NCBI GenBank assembly: GCA_029215795.1
Contig: JARDYH010000003.1
Coordinates: 262,727,562-262,791,561 of the forward strand
Reading direction: 5' to 3'
From: Anniella stebbinsi
Taxonomy: Eukaryota; Chordata; Lepidosauria; Squamata; Anniellidae
Length of the DNA stretch: 64,000 nt
The notes under the pieces were generated by a model, which did no database searches, was not told the DNA's origin, and saw only the letters and a program-made list of their open reading frames with translations. Below are positions 42,342 to 53,217 of this stretch, one piece after another. Made by a program: the position numbers and the translations under genes. How positions within the stretch are numbered: position 1 is the first letter of the stretch; every line of letters begins with the position of its first letter.

Positions 42342-42995
42342 CAGAATATTGTAGGGTGTCAGCAGCAACAACAAAAGCTGCAGCTTGTGCAAAATGCAGC
42401 GGCCAGAGTGATAACAGGAACCAGAAGGTTTGAGCATATAAGACCTACTCTGGCCCGCTTGCACTGGCTGCATATACGTTTCCAAGCTCAATTCAAGGTG
42501 CTGGTTTTAACCTATAAAGCCTTACACGGCTTGGGACCACAATACCTGATGGAACGCCTCTCCCAACACAAACCTACCCATACACTACGATCTACATCTA
42601 AGGTCCTCTTCCGGTTGCCTACTCCAAGGGAGGCACGGAGGGGGGCAACAAGGGAAAGGGCCTTTTCAGTGGTGGCCCCCCAATTATGGAATGATCTACC
42701 TGACGAGGCTCGCCTGGCGCCAACATTGTTATCTTTTCGGCGCCAGGTCAAGACTTTCCTCTTCTCCCAGGCATTTAACAGCATATGATGAGGGGTTTTT
42801 GTGTTTTTGTGTTGTTGTGCTTTGACCCAGAAGGATATTGTAATTTTAACTTGTTTTTATGCTTTATGTTTTTAAATTTTGTATATTGGTGTTTTAATTG
42901 TTCAGTGTTTTTAATTTTTGTAAACCGCCCAGAGAGCTTCGGCTATGGGGCGGTATATAAATGGAATAAAATAATAATAATAATAATAATAAAAC
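42342..42995 (+). mobile_element. L2-like LINE, best preserved 3' end
   Basis: It holds the C-terminal part of the LINE protein (described separately), then a T-rich 3' UTR, the tail 'gtaaaccgcccagagagctt' and 'gcggtatataaatgg', and an (AAT)n end at about 42,968-42,992. It is 5'-truncated just upstream of the protein match, as is usual. It is the reference I used for the other L2-like fragments. Confidence 0.88.
42378..42788 (+). pseudogene. L2-like ORF2 C-terminal remnant
   Basis: One frame stays open for about 136 codons of recognisable LINE sequence. It begins LQLVQNAAARVITG, continues through FKVLVLTYKALHGLGPQYL and RERAFSVVAPQLWNDLP, and ends FLFSQAFNSI with a stop at 42,786-42,788. This is the region C-terminal to the reverse transcriptase in L2/CR1-group LINEs. 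In active elements that protein copies the LINE RNA into DNA at a nicked target. The endonuclease and catalytic reverse-transcriptase domains are absent, so this piece cannot act. The upstream 32 codons of the open frame, with a glutamine run, are not LINE sequence. Intactness of this frame marks a comparatively recent insertion. Confidence 0.8.
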
Positions 42996-43199
42996 AACTC
43001 ATTTGCCATTGATATTTGATGGCAAAGTGCTCTGGGATGCTAGAGTAAGCCACATTTAGCTTGAAAAAAATCTAAATCTGTCCATTTTAACATTCCATAG
43101 CCATTTGCTGCTGATTTTTGGTAACAAATTGGTGGGGAGATTCACTTCAAATTTTGGTGGTGTGGCAGAAGAGGGGGGGCTGTGAGGGCTCCATTTGAG

Positions 43200-43519
43200 T
43201 AGGCTGACCATATGAAAAGGAGGACAGGGCTCATGTAACTTTAACAGTTGCAGAGAAAAGGGAATTTCAGCCAGTGTCATTTGTATGCAATTAGTCCTTG
43301 GTGAAATTCCCTCTTCATCACAACAGTTAAATTTGCAGGCACTATACTAGAGTGACCATATACAAAAGAAGGCAGAGCCCCTGCAACTTTAACTGTTGTG
43401 ATGAAGAGGAAATTTCACCAGGAACTAATTGCATACAAATGACACTGGCTGAAATTCCCTTTTCTTTACAACTGTTAAAGTTGCATGAGCCCTGTCCTCC
43501 TTTTCATATGGTCAGCCTA
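43200..43519. mobile_element. hAT-type inverted-dimer MITE, copy L
   Basis: Ends are TAGGCTGACCATATGAAAAG and its inverse. The exact duplication catttgag flanks it (43192-43199 and 43520-43527). First arm subfamily; centre oriented as in copy E. Confidence 0.94.
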
Positions 43520-43529
43520 CATTTGAGGT

Positions 43530-44470
43530 ATGTTTGACAGTTCTCAGAAATAGAGGCAATAGTTGTATTTTGGTATAGAACCCAAAAAGCAAAAAGTAAT
43601 AGCTCTGGAGAAAGTTAGATGGGTCTGAAATCAGTGGGATTTACCCACTCAACTGTGTGATAAATTCTGTTGATATGGGGCTTGGCCTTTTTCTGATTTG
43701 CAAATCCTCAGATAAATGAGTCTAAATGTGTTGGTTTTTGAAAGTCAAAGTATGAAATCCAAAATGGATGGATTGTAACATTGTCGTAGAGAAATGTCCA
43801 AATTGACCTCTGTGGAGGTGGAAATTTGCCCTGGTGCCTTTTAAGAATTATAAATTGGGTTTGCCCAGGGTTTGCCCAGGGTTTCATGATTTTGCTGAGG
43901 GTTCATGAGACATCCGTCTTTAAAAGTACCAATGTGGTTCACTGCACACAGCATCCCTTCTTACTTGTCTCTCCAGGATAAGAATTTACTACATAGTATA
44001 ACACAAGTGTGACCATGTACTTGATGCAGTAATGGTATGCCCAAGGCAAACATTTCCAATCTTTCTCTTATTACACATGTGTTTTTTATTTGCTTTGTGT
44101 ATTTTTATTCTCCCTCTCTAGTATAAGCTTTTCCACAGAAGAAATGTGTATACAGTGAATGAAGAATTGGGAGGGAGGTCTTTACTCACATGTAGAATGG
44201 CTCATTCTCAATTGTCAGCAAATTCAGTTTTTAAAAAATACCAGTTAGCATGGTTGAAACTGTTACCTGCCCGACATATCAGCTTCATTTGCATGTAACA
44301 CTAAATCATGGTTTATGTTAACCATGGTTTCTTGCTTTAGCCAGGAATTGTCTAACAGATGAACAAACAAGCTACAGCTTGTTTTCCCTATTCTGGTTTG
44401 TTTCTCTCCCGCCCATTTTGCCAGACTTTAGAGTGATTTCATTTTTAGGCTGCTCTTGGTGGGTCTCAGT
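43530..44470. other. gene-free interval
   Basis: No clear repeat family is present. A local tandem duplication 'gggtttgcccag' occurs near 43,857-43,880, and an AACCATGGTTT motif near 44,318. Confidence 0.4.
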
Positions 44471-44474
44471 GTTT

Positions 44475-44966
44475 TAGGGTGGACAGGAGTGTAAAGAGAC
44501 CAGCAATAAGGTTTCTAGGTTCAGACATAATCCACTTTCCAAACTTGAACCTGAACTGGAACATCGAAATCCATACATTTGTGATGCAGTTTGTGAAAAA
44601 CAAAATTGTGTATGAAAAACATTTGAAACAGCGCACACATAAAATGTGTATATATTTTAAATGAACACAAAAATGCATACATTTTTTAAAAATGTTCACA
44701 TAAACACTTAATTCAATTGAAAACATGCTTGAAAAATGTGTACATTTTACAATTCGTGTACAAAAATGTATATTTGTGTACAAAATGTGTACAGAAATGC
44801 ATATTTGTTAAAATGTCCATGAATACATGTCCCAATTCCTTTGTACGGACTAATCTCCCCCTCAAAAAAAAATGTTCTCCAATGCAGAATTGGGATGAAA
44901 TGACTTTAGCATTAGAAAAATGAGAGCTTGAGTAAAATTCAGCTTAACAGATTTGCTCATCCCTAC
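44475..44966. repeat. degenerate ATGCATA/GTGTACA-rich repeat
   Basis: Between 'ttagggtggac' and 'tgctcatcccta' the sequence repeats degenerate units of about 20 bp such as 'aaaatgtgtacatttt' and 'aaatgcatatttgt'. The frames are full of CTK/VYK-type repeats from this low-complexity pattern. It may belong with the 11.28 and 17.84 kb blocks. Confidence 0.5.
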
Positions 44967-45029
44967 CAGAATGTAATAGAAGATGAGGGCTCCCAATCCC
45001 ATTGACTAGCAACATGTGCCTGCCCCAGG

Positions 45030-45120
45030 AGTATTTATTTATTTATTGCATTTCTATTCCGCCCTATAGCCGAAGCTGTCTGGGCGGTTCACAAAAATTA
45101 AAACCATGAAAACAATTCAA
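45030..45120 (-). mobile_element. L2-like LINE tail
   Basis: (TATT)n followed by 'ccgccctatagccgaagctg' and 'tctgggcggttcacaaaaat' is the reverse complement of the tail at 42.92 kb. Confidence 0.82.
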
Positions 45121-45194
45121 AGTACTCTCATGGATGAAACCTTTTGGTTATCTGAACATTTTTGATAGGTCAGGTTGATCTTGGCTAGACAGCT

Positions 45195-45480
45195 GGGCTT
45201 TTATAGTGTAAACCCCAGAGTGCTAGAATAGCCTCCTAGAGGAGGTTTGCTGGAGGATATATTTGTCAGCATTCTGAAGTAAAACCTACCTCTTTAGGAA
45301 AGAATTTGAAGGCTGTTAATCAGGAGGATCAAAGTCTTGCAATGGTTGCTGCTCTTTTAGCCAATCATTTGTCCAAGTGTTTATTGGAGGTGTTAAGATG
45401 AGTTTGTTTATGTTTTGTCATGAGCCTCATTGAAAGCTGGAGAGTGAGGATTCAAATGCTTTCAGTAAAGAAAGAAAGAA
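45195..45480 (+). mobile_element. decayed LINE 3' region
   Basis: 'gctagaatagcctcctagag' and 'gaggtttgctggaggatata' followed by 'tgagcctcattgaaagctgg' resemble a LINE C-terminal and tail region, with an (AAAG)n end. No frame is open. Confidence 0.45.
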
Positions 45481-45754
45481 GTACATGGCTCTGTTGTGGG
45501 TGACTTAATTCTTTAGCTTGCTAAAGAAGGGTGGGAGTTCTGCTGCCTGTGAAAGAATTATTTATATATAGGGTTTTAATGACGAGAAAAAATAGTGCAG
45601 CAGCCACCTGTAAGCATGGCACTGAGAGTACATAGATGTGTTCCTCTTCTTAAGGGCAAATTAAGGTTGGGGAGTTATTTGAGACATGTCCTCTTATACC
45701 ACGCAAGTCTTCTTTGCTTAAATAGAACAAGCTGGGACCTGTGAAAATTAACAT

Positions 45755-45960
45755 TAGTACATGAGAAGACCACTGCTGGATCAGATCAAAGTCCAGCAAT
45801 TCCCACAGTGGTCAACTTGATGCCTCTTTGGAAGCCCCCAAGTGAGACATGAAAATAACCATTGTTTCCCAGTGTAGTTCCCCAGCATACAGCCTCTGAT
45901 CCTGTGAGCAACATATAGGCTATCATGACTACTATGCAATATAGCTGGAGAGAAAAAGAG
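45755..45960 (-). mobile_element. CR1-like LINE 3' end fragment
   Basis: 'gagaagaccactgctggatc' and 'agatcaaagtccagcaattc' continue to 'cagcctctgatcctgtgagc'. This is the same region, in the same orientation, as the start of the copy at 55.41 kb. Confidence 0.68.
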
Positions 45961-45994
45961 ATACCCTAAAAGAAAATTACAAGACTGATCCAGT

Positions 45995-46350
45995 AATTTA
46001 TTATTACTAATTTATTAATAATATTGATATATCGCTTAATATTAAAAAGTCTCCAAGCAGTTCATATACATTATTAAAAATCATATTTAAGTACAATATC
46101 AAAATACTATTAAAAACAATTTTAAAACTACAATAACAATACAAAACTATAGAAAAAGCAGTGAGATGGAACAGCATATGATCAATTCAGACATTTACAA
46201 GCCAGAGAAAGCCTGGTTGAACAAGTATATTTTCAGAAGGCAACTGAAATGTACCGTGTTTTGTACCTTCTGAACTGCTGGAGGGAGGGTTTTCCAGAGG
46301 GTGGGCATGGCCACCATTGAGAAGGAGAATGATCTGCCCACTTGGTAAAC
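45995..46350 (-). mobile_element. L2-like LINE, 3' end
   Basis: The AT-rich tail comes first on the plus strand, followed by 'agcctggttgaacaagtata' and 'ttttcagaaggcaactgaaa'. Next is 'gctggagggagggttttcca', the same order as the minus-strand copies at 0.12 and 8.5 kb. Confidence 0.65.
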
Positions 46351-47060
46351 CTGTGTGTTTTTCTGTAGATATTCAACTGCTATCCACCATAATGGCGGAC
46401 CTCAGTGAGTGGCAAAGGAGGTAGCCATATTTTAATCTCCCCAACATTCAAAATTCATTTCCCCCAAATTAAAAAAAGCACCTTAGAACAGGGCTTTCTT
46501 GTGGAAACAAAATGGTGGCTGCTCCAATTCTCTCTCTCCTCCCCCCAAAAGTATTTCACCTCATTCCCAAAACATCTGCTTTTGAGTTTGGTGAAATGGC
46601 TTAGAAAAGGTCTATCAGTTTGGCACAGCCCTAGAAGCCAGTGATAGCCTTTTTCTCCATGAATTGTTTAATTCCCCCTTAAAGCATGTCAAAGAGAAGG
46701 CAAGGCTGGGATCATTCTCCCTGACATATAGTTTTCTATTTGGAGGAAGTTTTCTTGAACAGAGGAGCATTCAATCATGCAAGCCCCAGCTTGGAGTTTG
46801 AAATGGTACCAGTAGGTGAGGGCTGGCCAAAGATATTTTGCTTTCTGGGACAAAAGGTAAAATGGCACCCATTCCATTTCACATACACAATCTAACTAGT
46901 GGGACAATATCCTCCACCACACATGAGAACAGAAAGTTATCTTAGGGGGTGCAGGACACCTACGGTTCTGCCTTCCGAAATCTCACTGTTGCCCTCTGCC
47001 CCTCCACCACCTGTTACCTGAGGCACCTGCTTCACTCTGGTCTAGATGTCTTTTTTGCCA

Positions 47061-47522
47061 CCTGGTTCACACATAACGCTAACCATAGTATGGGTTGTTG
47101 AATTCTGGGTTGTCATGTAGCATGAATGCTGCTGTGTTAGCAAACCTTGGTTTCTTAACCACAAACAACCCAGAAAGGGAACCTATGGTTTGTGGTTGGG
47201 TTGTGAACTCTGTGTTGTTTAAACCATGGGTTGCCATTATGTGTGAACCCAGAACTATGGACTGTTCATGGATTGTTTTGTCAGGCTACAGAGGCAGCAG
47301 GCAAGATCAGTAAAACAACAACAACAAAACAACAACAACTAGCCACTCTACATGCCAGTACTGTAGCACTGCAAAGGCATTTGAGATACAGGGAGGGAGT
47401 GGACAAAGGAAGAGGGAAACAAACAACCTAGGGTTTGTTCAGTCATCTACCAGATAAACCCTGAGTAGGAAAACAAACCATGGGTTAAATAAACCATGGG
47501 ATAGCGTTTTGCATGAACCAGG
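47061..47522. mobile_element. TIR element with AACCATGG/GGGTTGTT arrays
   Basis: The left end cctggttcacacataacgct and the right end 'gatagcgttttgcatgaacc' + 'agg' are inverted repeats of about 22 bp with a few mismatches. The interior has many 'tgggttg' and 'aaccatggg' units and an (AAC)n run at about 47,313-47,338. There is no matching target duplication. Non-autonomous. Confidence 0.65.
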
Positions 47523-48522
47523 CCAGTATGAACTAGCTGTCTGTGTTCCAACAGCTTTTGAGCATGCCTTCCAGTCACCTGTTCACTTTTTAAGTAACAT
47601 TTGGGTTTTTAAGTGGTGCTCTTGTTTTTCTAAACAAGGGTAATGCTGTGGTCATTCCAGTGACATAATTTTTCCACACATTCAAGAGGGGGAAGCAAGT
47701 TTATTAAAGATAATACTGTGCAGTAAAAATAAACAGAAACACAACTGAAACAGCATTACTTTGGAATTTGTTCTACTCCTTAGTGTACTTGCATCAGTTC
47801 TAATGGATTACATTTTAATTTTCTTCAGCCTAAAAGTAGGGTAAAATTCTGAACCTATATGCCTGCAAGGTATTCCTACTAGAGCTCCATGCTGCTGTTC
47901 AAAATTTGGGATTATTGTTGTGTATCTGCAGAACTTTCACCTATTAAAGCCAGAAGAGGAAAAACAGGCTTTGGGCCATGATGTTACTGCTGAAATTAAG
48001 CAGCAATGATCTTTAATTTTCAGCAGCATATATTTAAATAAGATATTAGGAAAAAGCATCAGGAAATGGAATGGGTGGCTTGAGGGAGCAATAGAATCTT
48101 CTATTGAGGTTTTTGAGTGTGTACACCAGCAAAGTCTATATAAAATCACTGGCATACAATTATTATGCAGAGCATCCATACGAATAAAGTTATAATTTTG
48201 GATGACTAATCGCCTCAGTACGTTAAATTCCCATCTGAATGAAAAGCTAGTTCCACTATACAATGGGGAAATTCAAGAGCTATCAACCAATTAAACTTTT
48301 TAAAAAATTAATCCTCTGTTTTTTAATGGACTGATTAATTGACGCTGCAGTCCTATGCACGTTTCCATGAGGTATCACTTACATCTGAGTAAATATACGT
48401 AGGATTGTGTTGTCGCTGAATAAATTAAAAAAGTCCGCATATCATTAAAGCCCCAATCCACCTCATCTTTTAAAGATATTTAAGGAAATGTATGACAGAT
48501 ATTTTGAAGGCTGTATGTTAAT

Positions 48523-48836
48523 TAGGCTGACCATACAAAAAGGACAGGGCTCATGTAATTTTAACAGTTGTAGAGAAAAGGGAATTTCAGCCAGTGTCAT
48601 TTGTATGCAGTTAGTTCCTGGTGAAATTCCCTCTTCATCACAACAGTTAAAGTTGCAGAGGCCCTACCTTCTTTTGTATCTGGTCACTCTAGTATAGTGC
48701 CTGCAACTTTAACTGTTGTGATGAGGGAATTTCACCAGGAACTAATTGCATACAAATGGCACTGGCTGAAATTCCCTTTTCTCTACAACTGTTAAAGTTA
48801 CATGAGCCCTGTCCTCCTTTTCATATGGTCAGCCTA
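48523..48836. mobile_element. hAT-type inverted-dimer MITE, copy M
   Basis: Ends are TAGGCTGACCATACAAAAAG and 'catatggtcagccta'. The 8-bp repeat atgttaat lies at 48515-48522 and 48836-48843, sharing the final A. Centre oriented as in copies A and B. Confidence 0.91.
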
Positions 48837-49462
48837 TGTTAATAATTGTTTCAAAATATAAACAGGTGTGTTCTTAACTCTCAGCTCCTGTGATTGTAAT
48901 TGACCTCCGCTGGTTAAAACTCTCACCAATTAATCAAATCTTTACTACATAAACCAATACTGCATAAACCAATAAACCAAATCTTTACTACAACTAGAAC
49001 CAGTGGTAGCGGCAGCAACACTACCAGAGATTTAGAGGGTTATTCTAGTGGTTGAACCATGTGTTGTCTACCACAGGTTGACTTGATTAAAACTTAGGTG
49101 CTAGAAAATTCCTACCAACATGAATAGGGAAAGGGATTTCTTCCACTCATTTGAACCACCGTTGCCCATTGGTAGAAATTCCACAAACTCTGATTAGCTG
49201 CATTTGGACAATCAGTCTCAGCTTATTACTTTGAGAGATGCACTAGATGTTTACCCTTCGCTAGGCCAGATCTCAAACTAGTTCTGTGCCTTGGCAAGAA
49301 TCTGACATTAAGAACATAAAAGGGACCCTGCTGGACAAGACGAAAGACCTATCTAGGGCAGCTTTCTTTTCCCCCAGTGGTCAAAGAGCAGGACCATGAA
49401 TGCAATAGCATCCCTACACTTATCTTTCCCAGCAACTCAAGTAGTAGCCATTGATAGCCTTA

Positions 49463-49582
49463 GGGTGCAATCCTTTGCATGTTTAGACAGGAAAAAAGTC
49501 ATACAATTCCCAGCATGCCCCAGCCAGCCATGCTGAGAGTTGTAAGACTTTTTTCTGCCTAAACATGCATAGGATTGTGCCC
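49463..49582. mobile_element. PIF/Harbinger-like palindromic MITE, complete
   Basis: The left end gggtgcaatcctttgcatgt and the right end 'atgcataggattgtgccc' are inverted copies. TTA flanks both ends (49460-49462 and 49583-49585), the 3-bp TWA duplication typical of PIF/Harbinger. The inner 'cattcccagcatgcc'-like arms are also inverted (cagcatgccccagcc against ccagccatgctg). Half copies with TAA or TTA on the left flank are at 53,119 and 59,906. Confidence 0.82.
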
Positions 49583-49588
49583 TTATTC

Positions 49589-49767
49589 TAGGGTTGCTCT
49601 TTTGTATCTGGTCATTCTAGTAGGTCTCCTGCAGCTTTATCTGTTGTGAGGAAGAAGGAATTTCACCAGGTGCTGCATGCATACAAATGACACCCGCTGA
49701 AATTCCCTTTTCTATACAACTTTTAAAGGTACAGAAGCCCTGTCCTCCTTTTCATATGGTCATCCTA
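49589..49767. mobile_element. hAT-type MITE, copy N, half-size with intact duplication
   Basis: Starts tagggttgctcttttgtatc, crosses the family centre (ggtcattctagtagg), then carries a complete right half ending 'catatggtcatccta'. The exact duplication ccttattc flanks it (49581-49588 and 49768-49775). The left arm is almost wholly missing, leaving 179 bp. Either a deletion derivative moved, or the left arm was lost after insertion. Second arm subfamily. Confidence 0.9.
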
Positions 49768-50645
49768 CCTTATTCTCCATAAATGTATCTAATCCCCCTT
49801 TAAAGCTATTCAAGGTGGTGGCCCCCAGTACACTAAGGCCATAATGCAGGGGTTTCCTGTCCAGTCCGAGGAGATTTGGGTTCCCTCCGCAGGCCACACA
49901 CCCTCCACTTCCCAAGCTCCACCCCCTCTCCAAGCTCTCGCTCTCTCCCACCCCCAGCTACCAGGAGCTTGGGGAGTGGAGGTGGTGAGATGAAGCCCTG
50001 TGTTTATCTTCCCTGCTCCCGTTCCCAATTGGCCCCACCTCTGGTGTCAGGAAGTATGATTCAGCCTGCAAAAGTCATTTGGCCTCCCACCCCAAAATAC
50101 TTTCCCACTCATGCCATGATGCTTCAATTCATTTTTAGTTTTGTTAAGTAGACATGCCCTACATACGAACCTAGACCTGTCTACTCAGAAGAAAGCTCCA
50201 TTGAGTTCAGTGGGACTTACTTACTCCCAGGTACGGATATACAGATTTTGTAAAATCCATTCCATCTGTGTTTTGCGGATTGTTGGGCGCTTTTTGATCT
50301 GTCGTCTGCTCATTGGCGGAATTGGATATTTTTTTTTCCAAATTTGCTCAAATTTGCACTGGCAAAAATGCGTAAATCCCCCCATGTCCATTTTCATGCT
50401 TTTGCCTATGGAAAAAATGTACATTTTCAGCCAGTTTTTAAATTTCACATATTCACATGTTGTTCTGGCCTTTAATGCAGATTTTCCCTAAAATTCCCAG
50501 TGGGGTGTCATTGTCCCCACCTAGATTGAGATTCAGGACCTAGAGAGTGGGGTAGGGGACTTTAATCCCCCACTGTGTTTCTGATCCAGATTGTGCCACT
50601 GTGACTGTTTAATTTGCCTTTCCACGTATTTGTGGCATCTAAATG

Positions 50646-50876
50646 AACCAGTGTGTTGTAGTGGTTAGAGTGTGGGACTGTCTTCTTGAGAGACTCAGGT
50701 TCTAGTCCTCACTTGGCCATGACGCTCACTGGGTGACTTTGGTCCAGTCACTGACTCTCAGTCTAACTCACCTCACAGGGTTGTTGTGAGGATAAAAATG
50801 GAGAGGACGACCATGTAGGTCACCTTGGAATTCCTGGAGCAAAAGTGGGATATAAATATAACAAACAAATAAATGT
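50646..50876 (+). mobile_element. Sauria-like tRNA-derived SINE
   Basis: Begins 'gtgttgtagtggttagagtg', has a B-box-like GGTTCTAGTCC, 'ctcactgggtgactttggtc' and 'cctcacagggttgttgtgag', and ends 'gtgggatataaatataac' plus (AAAT)n-like tail. Confidence 0.87.
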
Positions 50877-51119
50877 GGACTGAGTGGCAACTCTGCAGCC
50901 ACCATAGTGGTATCAGGAGATGTCATCCCCTTTCCCTGCCTCCATTTGCAGTGGGGCATTCCATGCAAAGCAAGTGGACTCCCAATACTTTCTCCTCTTT
51001 CAGAAATCTCCTCTTTCCTCACACTCAACTGGAGGTGGGCACATCCACGTGAACTCCATAATTCCAGCTGGCACCTGGAGTTGCCTGTAGTCAGAACTCA
51101 TATTTAGGGGTTAGATGGA

Positions 51120-51395
51120 GAGCCCATGTGGTCTGGTGGTTAGAATGTTGGACAAGGCCTGGGAAGACCCAAATTCAGATCCCCATTGAGCTAGAAGGCT
51201 CATTGAGGATCTGAATTCCCAGTGAGCCCAGAGAATGGCTGGGTGAACGTGGACCAGTCATACTCTCTCAGCCTGGCCTACCTCACTGGGAGTATTGTGA
51301 GGTCAAAACAGGGGGAGTGGAGGACCACGTATGCTGCTGCGTTGGGCTTCCTGGAGGAAAGGTGGAATATAAATGTAGTGAATAAGAGGAAAACA
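51120..51395 (+). mobile_element. Sauria-like SINE with internal insertion
   Basis: 'gtggtctggtggttagaatg' starts it, and the middle has an extra duplicated stretch ('gaggatctgaattcccagtg') compared with the other copies. It ends 'ggtggaatataaatgtagtg'. The B box is damaged (aaattcagatccc), so it cannot be transcribed normally. Confidence 0.8.
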
Positions 51396-51664
51396 TTAAG
51401 ATAAATAAAAGGACACTAATGTATGCCTCTGGCAAACCATTAACATAAAGCGAAAAAAAGTTCTTCAGTGAGTGTTTATTTTTTCGAGCTGTGAAATACC
51501 ATTGTTAGAATTTCATCACTAATTGCTGCACCAAAAAAGTATCCTCTCCCTCCTGCCCTTTTAAAAAAAAATCAAAGAGAATGGCTGGATTGTGTATTGT
51601 TAACGTGTAACACTAGCTAAGCATCAGGGTCTGAATCCTGTTTAGCCTCCCATCTTTACAAAAT

Positions 51665-51712
51665 CAACAAAGAGTCTTGTGGCACCTTAAAGACCCACAA
51701 ACTTATTACATC
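51665..51712. repeat. interspersed repeat fragment
   Basis: 'caaagagtcttgtggcacct' and 'taaagacccacaaacttatt' resemble a very common reptile repeat end with the motif 'gtggcaccttaaagac'. Class not determined. Confidence 0.45.
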
Positions 51713-51728
51713 GAAGCCTTGTGCACTG

Positions 51729-51772
51729 GGTTTCTTCCTTCCTTCCTTCCTTCCTTCCTTCCTTCTTTCCTC
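51729..51772. repeat. (CCTT)n microsatellite
   Basis: About nine TTCC units after 'ctgggt'. Confidence 0.93.
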
Positions 51773-52315
51773 CTGTCCTTTCTTCTATTACCAGGCTACA
51801 CTTTCTCTGACTTTTCCTTCAATAAACAAATATTTAATTAAAGCATTTCCAGAGGATCCGTTGCCATTCTTGGCGGAAGGAACGCAACACAGCTATGCCT
51901 AGCATGGGGATCAAGCATTTGTAATTAAGCGTTGCATTTATAGCACCAATGGAATATAGCATGAGGTTGGTTGGCAGTGCTGGTTTGCTCTCGGAGGAAG
52001 CAAGGGCCAGACCCTTGGAATCAAATGATCGTAAAGAATTTTGAAGGGCGTCTTTGGCTCTTAACTGCCACTGAATTTTGGTCCTCTTGCTCTTCCATTC
52101 CCATTGACCCCGCACCTTTTTTGGCTGCTGCCATGCCCTAGTGATGTTCTCTCTCTCTCTTTCTCTGAGCACATGCCTAAGGAAACAAGGCAAGTAGGAG
52201 GGCGAGAACACTGGCCCACTCTACAGGTTCATTCAGTCAAATTGTTGCTCCAAGGGGCCGGTGAAGCGGGCTTTCCGGAAGTGGCCCGTTCTCCAATGCA
52301 AATTATAGGGGGACC

Positions 52316-52800
52316 CTATGGAAAGGAGGACAGGGCTCCTGTGTCTTAGAAAAGGGAATTTCGGGTGCCTCTACAAGAGAGGTTTAAAGCTCTTTCAAGG
52401 CTGATTAAAATTTTTACCTCTACAAGAGAGGAGCGCAAATTGGGGGCTGAGGCGCTTTAAACTTCCGATTATGCGCATTATCGAATGCGTGTTAAACCAC
52501 GAGTTTTAATTTGCGGCAGCAGTTAAAGCGCCTTACCGCCGTGTAAACATGCGATTCTCCACATGTCAACAAGTTTAAAGCGCGTTTCGGTCGTCCCGTA
52601 ATGCGCTTCGCCGCCTCTCGTACAGAGGTATTAGGAGTAAATGCGCTTCTGCGAATATGCGCATAATTGGGCAGCCTGGCGCCAAAGCGAATCCTTCTAG
52701 AGGGGGTCTTCAGCAGGTGTCGTTTGTATGCATGCAACACCTGGTCAAATGCCCTCTTCATCACAACAGTTAAAGCTGCAGGAGCCCTGTCCTCTGGTCA
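52316..52800. mobile_element. hAT-type MITE, copy O, split by another element
   Basis: 'taggggga-ccctatggaaag' and 'gaaaagggaatttc' (52,316-52,362) are the left end. The arm resumes after 52,708 with 'ttcagcaggtgtcgtttgta' and 'catcacaacagttaaagctg', stopping near 52,800. The right half is lost. Second arm subfamily. Confidence 0.82.
52363..52708. mobile_element. CpG-rich TIR element nested in copy O
   Basis: The left end gggtgcctctacaagagagg and the right end 'ccttctagagggggtc' are short imperfect inverted repeats. 'ttc' borders both sides, a possible 3-bp duplication of the interrupted MITE sequence 'aatttcagc'. The interior is CpG-dense with GCGCATTA, TAATGCGC and 'tttaaagcgc', matching the style of 29,230-29,588. 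It must be younger than copy O. Confidence 0.72.
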
Positions 52801-53118
52801 AGAGGGTAGGGCTCCCATAGCTAATTTGCACAGGTTCTTTTCTACTGCAAAATTTTCAGTTTGCATCGGGAAATTGCTAGAAAGTGCTTTAATTTACTAA
52901 ATGCAAGTAAAATACTGTAAGCAACAAAGCTAAAAATGTTCCTCATGTTAATTTTGTGTCCCAATACACTACAGGAATTGGACTTGATCACTTAATGTGA
53001 TCAAAATTTTATATTAACTAGACATTTTATTGGAATACTGGTAAACATTTAAAGACTTATCTTACATTGTTTAAATGTAAGAAAGAAACAAAGGTACTGA
53101 AAATCATTGACACACTAA

Positions 53119-53215
53119 GGGCGCAATCCTAGGCATATATTTAGACAGAAAACGTCCTACAACTTCCAGCATTCTTCAGTCATACTCCCAACAGTTCTAC
53201 AGTACTCCAGGTTGG
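53119..53215. mobile_element. PIF/Harbinger-like MITE, left half
   Basis: TAA then gggcgcaatcctaggcat and 'agacagaaaacgtcctacaa' match the left half of the 49,463 element. The mirror half is missing. Confidence 0.7.
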
Positions 53216-53217
53216 GG

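Larger units (their letters stand above)
49312..49860 (-). mobile_element. CR1-like LINE 3' end, split by two MITEs
   Basis: The plus strand reads 'aagaacataaaagggaccct' at the start, then 'gtagtagccattgatagcct', is interrupted, and resumes 'ttattctccataaatgtatc' and 'taatccccctttaaagctat'. Joined, this is the same order as the copy at 55.41-56.16 kb. Two separate MITEs (49,463-49,582 and 49,589-49,767) sit inside it. Confidence 0.8.
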
